Shown in pieces: positions 1-7,989 of a DNA stretch of 15,000 nt. The notes beneath the pieces were generated by a model, which was not told the origin of the DNA, searched no databases, and was given only the letters and a program-made list of their open reading frames with translations. Both the position numbers and the translations under genes were made by a program. Where the stretch lies: positions 1-15,000 of the forward strand of contig CALSCQ010001626.1 in the NCBI GenBank assembly GCA_943704525.1. The letters run 5' to 3'. Origin of the DNA: Pigoraptor vietnamica (lineage: Eukaryota; Opisthokonta; Filasterea). The stretch's first letter is position 1. Each line of letters opens with the position of its first letter.

Positions 1-15
1 TGTGTGTGTGTGTGT

Positions 16-49
<34 letters not shown>
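1..49 (+). repeat. (TG)n dinucleotide tract in an intron
   Basis: Nearly pure TG repeat with one A interruption at position 20. It reads TG on the sense strand of the gene whose last exon starts near 156, so it probably lies in that gene's last intron. The tract begins outside the window, so its full length is unknown. Confidence 0.9.
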
Positions 50-58
<9 letters not shown>

Positions 59-64
59 GGTGGG
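50..64 (+). other. G-quadruplex motif, four GGG runs with single-T loops
   Basis: GGG runs at 50-52, 54-56, 58-60 and 62-64 are separated by single T residues. This is the canonical pattern of a very stable intramolecular quadruplex. It sits on the sense strand directly after the TG tract, about 90 nt upstream of the proposed acceptor at 155. Whether it folds in the pre-mRNA is not known. Confidence 0.75.
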
Positions 65-155
65 TGGTACTGCGTGCTGTTTGCCTCGGGTCCTTTGTGT
101 GCCGTTTGCGGCGTGTCTGCTGCACTCTGCGCTCAACGTGCCATCCGCATCGCAG

Positions 156-292
156 GCGTTGTGACGGACCTCTACATCGATAAGTTCAAGGTGAAGGGGC
201 AAAACGCCAGATCTCGCATGCCCCAGTTGCTCGAGTGCCTCGAGAACTACTCGCACGACGCTCTGGTCGCCTTCTTCGCCGAGCGACTGTGA
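156..292 (+). CDS. Terminal exon of an unidentified protein-coding gene (5' part outside window)
   Basis: A 44-residue reading frame follows a plausible acceptor (CGCAG ending at 155) and ends at TGA 290-292. If the acceptor is right, the preceding intron is phase 1, because the exon opens with two bases completing a codon. The peptide begins VVTDLYIDKFKVKG and ends DALVAFFAERL. It looks like ordinary soluble alpha-helical protein with charged and hydrophobic residues mixed, quite unlike the Cys/Val repeat encoded by the TG tract upstream. The upstream (TG)n plus G-rich sequence resembles the introns of the other genes here, which supports a splice junction. I do not recognise the family and assign no function. 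Orientation is convergent with the ISWI gene. The exon call is moderately secure because of the acceptor and the codon-like composition. A chance open frame remains possible. Confidence 0.5.
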
Positions 293-663
293 ATGCGCGC
301 GAGGCACTGTGCGTCTGTCAGTGTAAGAGCAAGGGCAAGCGTCGTTCGCACGCGACTATTCTGATGGATCGCATCTGTGGTAGTCCACGGGCCGTGCACG
401 CGCGAGAGGAAAGGTCGAGTATGCGGACGGGAGCGCGTCGCGTGACGACATGGCGCCCTCCATCGCATGCGAAGGCCATTCGAGCTGCACACTGCGTCGC
501 TGTGCCCCGCACGTGTTGTGTTGGGGTGCTATGGCGACTGAGACGCAACATAAAGTATGAACAGCCACAGTCTTATGTCAGAGTGCATTTTTGCACGCAC
601 GCCCACGCAGCCACGCAGCCGCAACGCACGCGAGGGGCGCGAATGCGACTTTCCCGGAAAGCC
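293..663. other. Convergent intergenic region (two 3' flanks)
   Basis: About 370 bases lie between the stop codon of the unidentified plus-strand gene and the ISWI stop codon on the minus strand. It should hold both 3' untranslated regions. I see no canonical AATAAA on either strand and no repeat. Overlapping open frames on both strands have no recognisable protein content and are typical of GC-rich non-coding DNA. Confidence 0.6.
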
Positions 664-3600
664 TCACTTGCGCGCCTTCTTCGATTTGGCGGGGTTCTGC
701 GGCTCGTCATTCTTGCGCTTGTTGCTCTGCCATTCGACAGAGGGACAAACGTCAGAGAGGCAGACAAGCGGACACGAAACTCTCGTACAATGCCGCGTGC
801 GTCGCAAACACGATATTCGACACGATACGTCTCACTCGCACGCACACGCACACGCAGCGCACGTACATCTCCCCGGCGCCTCTTGTCGTCCTCTTCCTCC
901 TCGCCGCCGCCCATCTCTTTCTCAATGAGACCGACCAGCGTCGTGCACCGCCGCTGCAATTCCTGCGCAACCACACACAGCGAACCGTCAGACGCCGCAA
1001 GGAAAAGCGCGCCCACGCAAACGCAAGCACCAACCGCCACGCAAACGCAAACACCCACCGTCGCCGTGCGCGACTTGAGGAACCAGTCAAAGCGGAACTG
1101 CGGGGCCTCGCGAATGGCGCGGCGCATCTCTTCGTACACCGTCTCGTTGCCGTAGCCGAGCCGGTGGAGCATGCAAATCTGCGTGGTGCAGCAGAGCGGG
1201 CGCAATATGAGTCACAGGCCCCCCGAAGAATAGCAAAGCCTTTGTCGCTTGAAGGACGCAAACAACGCAGTGCCGCGCCACACACCAAGACGTACAAAGG
1301 ACGCGATTCGGTGCCACACGCAGCCCACAAGACCACAGCCCACAGCCCATCCCACAGCCCACAGCACAGTCGACCCACGAGGAAGCGGTCCTCGTCCTCC
1401 GTGTAGTTCTTTCCCTTGTTGCTGCTGTAGACGAGGCGCAGCTGGTGCCCCGGGTTCTTGTACATTCCCATCTTCGTGCGGAGCAGCTTCTGAATCTCCC
1501 CCTTGCGCCGAATCTTGTGCTCGCCGGCCTCAATGTTCTTCAGGATGCGGTTCCAGTCGGCCAGCTCGGGGCCGCGCTCCCAGAACACGTTGTGGTACTC
1601 CTTCACCTCCTTCGCCGTCTTGCCCTCCACCTCCTTCGCGATCGCGGCAAGGTCGTCGCGGCCGTTGCGCTCGCACGCGCGGCAGTACGCCTTGAAGTCC
1701 GTGCGGTTCCATTCCGTGAACCCTTCCTTCAGCAGCGCCTCCTTCTCTGCCGTCTCCTCCTCCGTGAGCGGCTCAGACTGCTCAATCTTCTCGACCTCCG
1801 CGCGCCACTCGGCCTCTGCGTCGGGGTTCGCCGCAATGTCCTCGCGGGACGGCTTCGGGGGCTGCGGCGCATGGACGCGTGCGGGGCAAAGAGACACAAT
1901 GACAGTGAGTGTCATATTGGAAGCAACACAACATAGACAAGAGAAAGCATAGGGAAGGGAGCATGGAATGCAGGTGGTTGTCGGACGGCGCGTGGGCGAG
2001 AGATGCGAGACTGCACCTTGTAGTTGACCTGCTTGCGGTAGGCGTAGATTTCCTGCTGAAGCAGCTCCATCAGCCGAGGAGGGAAAAACTGGAAGTCGTT
2101 GATCGTCGGCTGCTTGGGCGGGCGGGGAGCCTGTACGGAGCGCGTGGGGATGGTTGTGAGTCACGCGAGTTCACGTAATATGGATGAGAAAATGGTGGAC
2201 GACCGGGTTGAGGGACAGTCACTGAGGCTTCAGAGCCAAAGAGGCGGGACAACGCCGACAGCGCTCACGTACCTTGGGTTTGCTGGGCTCCGACACGCGG
2301 AGGGCGTCGCGAAAGTAGGCGTCGACAGAGTACGTCTGCTTGCGCTCGCGCTTGGGCGGCTCGATCCAGTTCGAAAGGAGCGCCTTGCTCTGCTTCTGCC
2401 GCCAGTCCTGCCCCTCGAAATCGTACACCGAGCCCTCCGTGTCGAGCGAGAACCCGCGCAGCTTCGACTCGCCCGCGCCCTTGAGCTTGGTCGCAAACTC
2501 CTCCGTGCGCTTCTGGCCGTACGCGAGGATGGCGTCAATGTCGCTGTCGGTGATCGTGCCGTCCTTTGCGCTAAAGATGCGGTCTGCGCCAAAGCGGATC
2601 ATCGAGAGCACCTCGTCCTTGTCAAGCGACTTTTGCTGCTCGGCCAGCCGCCCCTGCTGTATCACGAGGGCGTCCAGGTGCAGCTTCATCTCGGCACGCT
2701 CAATAATGCGCTCCTCCACCGTGTTCTCCGTGATCAGCCGGAAGATCCGCACCTTCCGGGTTCGAGCCGCGGTTGGCGCACGCAGTGTCAGAACAGCACA
2801 GCAGGGCAACAATACCGTACAAAACGACAATAGTCGCACGGGCACCATACAAGGCAAGCGCACGCACGCACCTGCTTCTTCTGGCCGATTCGGTGCGCGC
2901 GGTCCTCGGCCTGCAGGTCGACCTGGGGATTCCAGTCGCTGTCGTACAGAATGACTGTGTCGGCCGTCGCGAGGTTGATGCCGAGGCCACCCGCTCGCGT
3001 GCTGAGCAGAAACACAAACTTTTCGCTGTTGGGCGCGTTGTACTCCTCGATCAGCCGCGCGCGGTCCTCGTGCGGCGTCTGCGGATGTGCGAGTGTGCGG
3101 TGTGGGAGGGTGGGCTTGTGAGCACAAGGGCACACGACTCCACACATTGGAACGAGAAGACGAGAGAAACAGGTGCACGCGTAAACGCAACCGAATTGTG
3201 TGTGCATGCATCTGCGGGGAACAGGCACCTTGCCATCGAGGTGGCATACACTCGCACAGCCACACCACAATTCGCATGAAACACGACAGCGGTATGACCA
3301 ACAAGCCAACATGGATGACCAACATGCTAACAGGGATGACCAAGAGAGCGCACCTGGCCGTCGAGTCGGCAGTACTGGAACCCGCGCCAGATGCAGTAGT
3401 CCTCCATAATGTCCAGCTGGCGCGTCATCTGGCTGAAGACGAGGACGCGGGAGCCCTGCTCGCGGAGGCGCGCGAGGAGCTTGTCCAGCACAATCATCTT
3501 GCCACTGTCGCCGTGCATGGAAGAAAGGAGAGTGAGCAAAGGCGATGGCGAAAAGAAGGCGACCATATCGCGCGAAGACACACGCACGACAGAGACACTT

Positions 3601-4640
3601 GTTGGCACCCCCCGCGCGCACACAAACGAACACGCACGACGCGCACGCAGCAGTGCACCACACCAAAGCCCACCAGTTCTCGAGAATGTGCGTGTCCGTC
3701 GTGTAGGGCGGTCCCGGCTCGAGCCCGTCAAAGAGGTACGGGTGGTTGCAGCACTTGCGCAGCTGCATGAGAATGTTGAGCAGGCGCACCTTCTCCGCCT
3801 TCCCCGCGCCGTTGACGATGTCAATGTCCTTGAGGAGGATCTTCTGGTACAGCTCGCGCTGCATGCGGCTGAGGCCGACGTACACCTTCGTCTCGACCTT
3901 CGGGAGCAGCTTCGTCTCCACGTCGCTCTTCAGGCGGCGGAGAAGGAAGGGGCGGAGAACCTGCGTGTCATGGGAAGAACGGCAAAACGTCAGAGACCAC
4001 GTCAGAGACCCGGAGGACGCAGGGACGGGCAACACACACGCCCGGCGATCAATTTGGCTGCAAGCTACCGACCCACCGACCCACTCACATACATATCCAC
4101 AAACGTTCCACACCCCACGGCGACAGAGAGGCGCGCACAGACCTGGTGGAGGCGCTTGACGACCTCGTCCTGCTGGGCGCCCATGACGTTGAACCACGCG
4201 TCAAAGTCGTCGGCCGAGTTGAAGACGTCCGGAAGGAGAAAGTTGAGGAGCGCCCACAGCTCGTGGAGGTTGTTCTGGAGGGGCGTCCCCGTGATCAGCA
4301 TGCGGTTCTTCGCCTTGAACTCGCGCATAATCTCAGAGAGCTTCGAGTTCTCGTTCTTGATTCGGTGCGCCTCGTCCATGATGACGTATCGCCACGTGAA
4401 CTTGCGCAGCGCCGCCTTCTCGATGATCGCAATCTCGTACGACGTCACGCACACGTCCCAGTCGCCGGGGAGCAGCTTCTCCTTCACCAGCTCCGCCTGT
4501 TTGGGACAAAACAACGGCCGCGAAATTCAGCGTCAACGAATTGGACCCATGGAATGAATGTAAGAGCACAGAGGCCGCCGGGCCAAGCCGACGCTCTAAT
4601 ACACTGCACTCACAAAGTGAGGAAGAGAGACCTACGTGAA

Positions 4641-4677
<37 letters not shown>

Positions 4678-6418
4678 GCACGCACCCTCTCCTCCTTGGT
4701 GCCGTGGAGCATGAACGGGCGCATGCTTGGGCACCAGCGCTTAAACTCGTTCATCCAATTGTGGATCGTCGACTTGGGGACGACGAGCAGGTGGTGGCCG
4801 TTGATGTTATGGTAGTGCTTTAGATAGCCGAGCAGGGAGATCGTCTGGAGCGTCTTGCCGAGGCCCTGCGACGCGAATGGGAGAAAGTGTAAGCGTCGCC
4901 ACAGAGCGGAAATCCGCGTGCTCTTGCCGAATGAGGGATATAAAAAAGAAGACGCACGAGTCGCAAGTTGTACGGCTACAGACAGCGAGGGAGAAAGAGC
5001 GAGTGAGTAGGTTCCGTAGCGAAAAGCAATCCGCACCATTTCATCGGCGAGAATTCCGTTGATGCCATTCTCGTACAGCGAAATGAGCCAGTTGAGGCCG
5101 CGGATTTGGTAATCGCGCAGCTCTCCGCCAGTAATGTCTGTTGCGTGGCGGAACAAGCGAAGGGTCAGCCACTGCAGGCCACTAAGCGCGCGTGTTTGTC
5201 CATGTGCGTGCGTGCGCGTGTTATTGCAGCATGTAAGTCTATGCGTGCGTGCGTGATAATACGCCATTGCCCGAGTGGACAGGTGCACTCACACGGCGGC
5301 GACTGCGCAAAGCGAAAGCCGGTCGTTGACTCGGCCTCTTCAAGCTCCTGCTGAAGCTCTTCGTTGTCCTCCTCTTCGTCCATCGTGTGACGGCGACGGC
5401 GCGATCTGAGCACACGCGGCGTCAGACACAGCAGGGGCAAACATCACGGGGACAGACGCCAAGACACAACACGACGAACTACACCGCCCTATACGTAGAT
5501 TTACAGCACACTTAACTGTGCTCCCACTATACCTCACACACAGTCAACTCACACATTCAATCTCACACCCAAAATACAGACACACACGCCTGGGACACAA
5601 AGCGCGCACACTCTCCAGACGCACCCGTCGGCATTCGTGTCCTTCTTGGAGGGCGTCAGTGCCTCTGCGTCGACGGCGAGTGACTTTGGGGCCTTGCCGG
5701 TGGCATTCACGAAGTGGGAGAAGATCTCCGTCTGCTTGAGGAGATAGGCAAACCGCGACGCCTGGTCCTTCTCCTGCACTCGTGAAAAGCGCGACATCAG
5801 TACACGCCGACCACACGCAACACGCACGCACACACACACACACGCGCGCATAGATCACATGCAGACATCACGCACACACACACACACACACACACCACCA
5901 CCACGCACACGCACACACACACACACGACATGCAGACATCACACACACGCACGCACACCCACGCACACCCACCCACACCCACAACCACCACGCACACACA
6001 CACACAAACGACACGCCGTGCACGCGTTACTGCACCATTTCGGCCTCGAGGGCCTTGGACTCCTCGGCGCGCTTCGACTTGTTGTCGTCATTGTGACGCT
6101 TCTGCGGAGTGGCCTTCGCCGACGGCCCATCCTGCGACAAAGCGGGCGGGGCGCTTGTGAGTAGAAGAGAAATTGATGGAAAGACTCGACAGAGAGATGG
6201 AGTGGCGAGGGAAAAGTGCGGGGAACGGTGAGCGCACGCGCAGTGTAACACTGCCATGGCGGGAAAGCCCTTTGACCCCAACATGGACTGAGCGAAGGAG
6301 AGCAACGCAAAGCGCGAACAATGGCACGGGGCGCACTATTCACAAACGCACGGCGCAAACCCACGTCGACCTCCATCGGGACGGGCTCGTCGGTCGAAGC
6401 ACCGGCGCCGTCACTCAT
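664..6418 (-). CDS. ISWI: ISWI-family chromatin-remodelling ATPase (SNF2H/SMARCA5-like), complete, 16 exons
   Basis: This is the catalytic subunit of ISWI remodelling complexes. It slides and evenly spaces nucleosomes in the nucleus using ATP and normally pairs with large partner subunits such as ACF1/BAZ proteins. My spliced product is 1015 residues, close to the 1027-1052 of fly and human proteins. In order I see: a short N-terminus with DEPVPMEVD at 10-18; the conserved segment [15 protein letters not shown] near 57-71; a basic patch RRRR at 102-105 followed by an acidic run; Walker A GLGKT at 172-176; DEAH at 272-275; TGTPLQNN at 300-307; [11 protein letters not shown] at 521-531; DRAHRIGQ at 554-561; and HAND, SANT and SLIDE domains from about 705 to 985. 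The tail is Lys-rich and ends KSKKARK. The start is the first ATG in the first exon, with A at -3. No break or missing catalytic motif is seen. The family call is essentially certain; individual junctions are inferred. Confidence 0.96.
867..2332 (-). other. ISWI HAND-SANT-SLIDE DNA-binding module
   Basis: Exons 11-15 give residues about 705-985. HAND begins near [15 protein letters not shown] and includes [25 protein letters not shown] covers about 810-860 ([13 protein letters not shown] through EYHNVFWER). SLIDE begins near 882 ([12 protein letters not shown]) and runs through [20 protein letters not shown]. In known ISWI proteins this module binds linker DNA and measures nucleosome spacing. 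The acidic linker between HAND and SANT is rich in Glu. Exon 15 then adds a Gly/Glu/Arg-rich stretch before the basic tail. Confidence 0.9.
2645..3960 (-). other. ISWI ATPase lobe 2 (helicase C-terminal domain)
   Basis: Exons 8-11 give residues 350 to about 600. Markers are [76 protein letters not shown] and DRAHRIGQ with its motif VI arginines. The region after it (from [16 protein letters not shown]) matches the segment that couples the motor to the DNA-binding domains in ISWI proteins. Confidence 0.95.
3294..3346 (-). repeat. 21-bp imperfect tandem repeat, about 2.5 copies, in ISWI intron 9
   Basis: On the plus strand, units starting ATGACCAACA lie at 3294-3314 and 3315-3335, with a partial third copy at 3336-3346. 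Copies one and two differ at a few positions. The array ends 7 nt short of the intron 9 donor (GT at 3353-3352), so it sits at the 5' end of the intron. Confidence 0.75.
4143..5137 (-). other. ISWI ATPase lobe 1 (SNF2 N-terminal RecA-like domain)
   Basis: Exons 5-7 give residues 139-349. They contain [19 protein letters not shown], the Walker A lysine in DEMGLGKT (split by an intron between DEM and GLGKT), [21 protein letters not shown] in [18 protein letters not shown], and [21 protein letters not shown]. All motifs needed for ATP binding and hydrolysis are intact. Confidence 0.95.
4642..4685 (-). repeat. (TG)n tract at the 5' end of ISWI intron 6
   Basis: The plus strand reads (CA)n, so the transcript reads (UG)n. 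On the sense strand the tract starts at the donor itself as GTGCGTGCGTGCGTG and becomes pure TG. Intron 6 runs 4685-4497. Confidence 0.9.
5293..5773 (-). other. ISWI N-terminal regulatory region (AutoN-like basic patch and acidic stretch)
   Basis: Exons 3 and 4 encode residues 51-137. Exon 3 carries the family-conserved [14 protein letters not shown] block. Exon 4 begins [17 protein letters not shown]. In animal ISWI the equivalent basic motif (AutoN) mimics the histone H4 tail and inhibits the ATPase until a nucleosome is bound. Four consecutive arginines followed by acidic residues occupy the same place here. A phase 2 intron (5406-5624) falls directly before the basic patch. That this patch is autoinhibitory here is inferred from family knowledge. 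Confidence 0.75.
5819..6003 (-). repeat. Long TG-rich repeat field filling ISWI intron 2
   Basis: The plus strand is almost all CA, CCA and CGCA repeats, so the sense strand is TG-rich. Within it a 15-base block, ACATGCAGACATCAC, occurs at 5857-5871 and again at 5928-5942. This suggests a roughly 71-bp unit duplicated once. Intron 2 runs 6035-5774. Confidence 0.85.
5958..5980 (-). other. G-quadruplex motif on the sense strand of ISWI intron 2
   Basis: On the plus strand CCC runs fall at 5958-5960, 5968-5970, 5972-5974 and 5978-5980. The sense strand therefore has four GGG runs with loops of 3, 1 and 7 bases. This meets the usual quadruplex pattern but is looser than the one at 50-64. Confidence 0.6.
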
Positions 6419-6632
6419 TCTCAGACGCAGTAGCACAATCCCAACACAGCAGTTGCCGACGCCCGCGCGCGTGCACGGAGAAACGGACAGAAGGAGGGAC
6501 GGTGATATGCGTGGGAGTATTATGTGCAGGCCACTGCGAACGGCGAATACGAATGGGGCATCGTCCCTGTCGTTCGCGCGATCTTTCGTACGGTCGCTCA
6601 GATGGGCGTGGAAAAGCGCGCCAACCCCACGC

Positions 6633-6639
6633 TATATAA
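6633..6639. promoter_or_regulatory. TATA-like element TATATAA
   Basis: TATATAA on the plus strand reads TTATATA on the minus strand, about 215 bases upstream of the ISWI start codon. It marks the edge where GC-rich sequence changes to the AT-rich island. It could equally be part of that compositional change, so promoter function is only a suggestion. Confidence 0.25.
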
Positions 6640-6720
6640 CGAAATTAAGTATTGCAATGTATTTTGTAGCATATTGTTTCTATTAGAAAAGCTGGTATTA
6701 TTATAGGTTATGTATCGAAA

Positions 6721-7496
6721 TAAGTGGAGAGATAATACTACTTCTTGTCAGAATCCGTTTCGCTCACGACACAAGTTCCGAAGCATCGTTACTCCCGTCA
6801 ACGATTTACGATATGTAACACTCACGTGACAGTTTCGTTCACCTTCGGTGCGCCATTGTTGACAAGGACACTTGTTTTTTGGTCGAATTCGTGTCTTGTT
6901 TCAATTTAATCCTCCGCTTACTCCCCTCAGACAATTTAAATTGACGAATTGCCAACTTTTTGAATGTTATCTGGTTATCTCAATTCAGGACCCTTTGGAT
7001 AACATTATCGGGACTGTTACATTGGTGTGCACCCCCTTCGAGTGAACACATTTTCGGGTTACTGTCAAATCACTGGGCTCGGGAGAAGGTTTTGGCGCCC
7101 ACCACGACAGCCGAAAAAATAATTACAAATTTCATAGTCAGCCAATAGTGAAGTGATGATATAATAATTTTTCGAGGTGCTTTGCGGCCAGAAGGCAAAA
7201 GGACACGAAGGAAAAAATTTATTTTCGAAATTCGTTTTCATAGTGATTCAATACAAAAGATTTTTTATTATCGAGGGTAGGTTACCGCTGTCACGCACAA
7301 ATGCTTCGCCACTATGGACAATGTATGGACGCGCATGCTTCTCGCTTGCTCAAAAATAGGGCTGATTAACAAGCGAAATGCACGCAAATCACTCGAACTA
7401 ATCGACCTGCCGCGCTAATAAGAACTGTCGGCGGGTCTCTTGGGACCCCGTGGAACTTTTTCCGGCGTCGAAATCGGTTGGGTCTAAGTGGAGAGA
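6721..7496 (+). repeat. Pair of 12-base direct repeats flanking most of the AT-rich island
   Basis: TAAGTGGAGAGA occurs at 6721-6732 and again at 7485-7496 in the same orientation. The two copies bracket a 752-base stretch that makes up most of the AT-rich island. They may be a chance pair, a repeated regulatory site, or a duplicated target site. Confidence 0.5.
6932..6943. repeat. Perfect 12-base palindrome CAATTTAAATTG
   Basis: CAATTTAAATTG equals its own reverse complement. It lies inside the AT-rich island, where short AT palindromes are expected more often. It could bind a dimeric transcription factor; nothing else supports that. Confidence 0.4.
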
Positions 7497-7989
7497 ACGT
7501 GAAAGTGTGCGAGCGTTTCGAGTGCCGATTCGTCGTTATCGGAGCCTTTTTTCGTGCTTTTTTTGCCGTGAATTTCGCGGCGGTGAGTGTCGGCGTACGG
7601 CTGTAGGGGTATGTGTGGGATATATGTGAAAAAAAGGGGGTTAGGAAGTTGCGCGGTTCTGTTTTTCAATGTTGACCTCTTCACTATGGTTAAGTATTGC
7701 GGTCACGCCTGGGCACGTGAGCATGCATGGGCGGGATTTCGCGTTTATCTCTTTCCGACACTTTTGGCTGCTTCCGTGCTTATTTTTGACTTCCCACTCG
7801 TGATGGCGCAGGGAATAAGAGGGCGCGCGACGCCCGTTCTGCTGCTGCCCGCGCCGGTGGGCGTTTGGGAGATGCAGGCGCTGAGTGTGCACTGAGCGGC
7901 TATCTGAGGTTTGCAGCTGCACACCCCCCCGGTGCATGGGCGTCCGTGTGTAGGGGGGCTGCCTCGTCGGCTCACAGACCGCGTCGAGA

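Larger units (their letters stand above)
664..6418 (-). other. ISWI: Exon map of the ISWI gene
   Basis: Exons in transcription order (minus strand): 6418-6365, 6131-6036, 5773-5625, 5405-5293, 5137-5037, 4865-4686, 4496-4143, 3960-3674, 3504-3354, 3078-2872, 2752-2273, 2130-2017, 1861-1379, 1178-1059, 962-867, 726-664. The summed coding length keeps one frame from ATG to TGA, and each junction restores a conserved ISWI segment. Twelve of 15 introns are phase 0; introns 3 and 8 are phase 2 and intron 4 is phase 1. Introns run from 96 to 275 nt. The weakest junction is the acceptor of intron 10, which ends GGAAG with little pyrimidine tract, although the protein match across it (KKQ to VRIFRLI) is good. 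At the exon 8/9 junction the spliced codon gives Cys (ENCGKM) where relatives usually have Ser. Confidence 0.85.
6630..7480. other. AT-rich island in an otherwise GC-rich window
   Basis: From about 6630 the sequence changes abruptly to A/T runs (TTAAATT, TATTATTATAGG, AAAAAATAATTAC, TTTTTTATTATCG) and returns to GC-rich sequence near 7480. Neither flanking gene contains anything similar. It may be a nucleosome-depleted promoter core, a matrix attachment or origin-like region, or old inserted DNA. I see no terminal inverted repeats and no transposase. Confidence 0.7.
6419..7989. promoter_or_regulatory. Divergent promoter region between ISWI and p300/CBP genes
   Basis: The start codons of two divergent genes lie 1571 bases apart with no convincing coding sequence between them, so both promoters and 5' untranslated regions should be here. 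Small open frames occur at 6960-7148 (62 codons) and 7587-7895 (102 codons) on the plus strand, but they show no recognisable protein. I cannot place transcription start sites. Untranslated first exons of either gene could also lie here. Confidence 0.7.

Noticed and set aside
752-2164. 470-codon minus-strand open frame as a single exon
   Set aside because: Only the part at 1379-1861 matches ISWI. The rest reads through introns and shifted frames; splicing explains the conserved pieces better.
3409-4557. 382-codon plus-strand open frame across ISWI exons 7-9
   Set aside because: It is antisense to conserved ATPase motifs and crosses introns. GC-rich coding DNA often leaves the opposite strand open. 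The peptide shows no domain.
5819-6003. Repeated 15-base block in ISWI intron 2 as a CRISPR-like array
   Set aside because: Only two copies, separated by simple CA repeats, inside a eukaryotic intron.
6960-7148. 62-codon plus-strand open frame in the AT-rich island
   Set aside because: AT-rich composition, no recognisable peptide, and no codon bias like the neighbouring genes.
7433-7448. Hairpin GGGTC-loop-GACCC as a terminator or RNA element
   Set aside because: Only five base pairs with a six-base loop. Such hairpins are common by chance and no RNA gene surrounds it.
7587-7895. 102-codon plus-strand open frame upstream of p300/CBP
   Set aside because: No recognisable domain; it is more likely leader or promoter sequence. 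An upstream small frame cannot be fully excluded.
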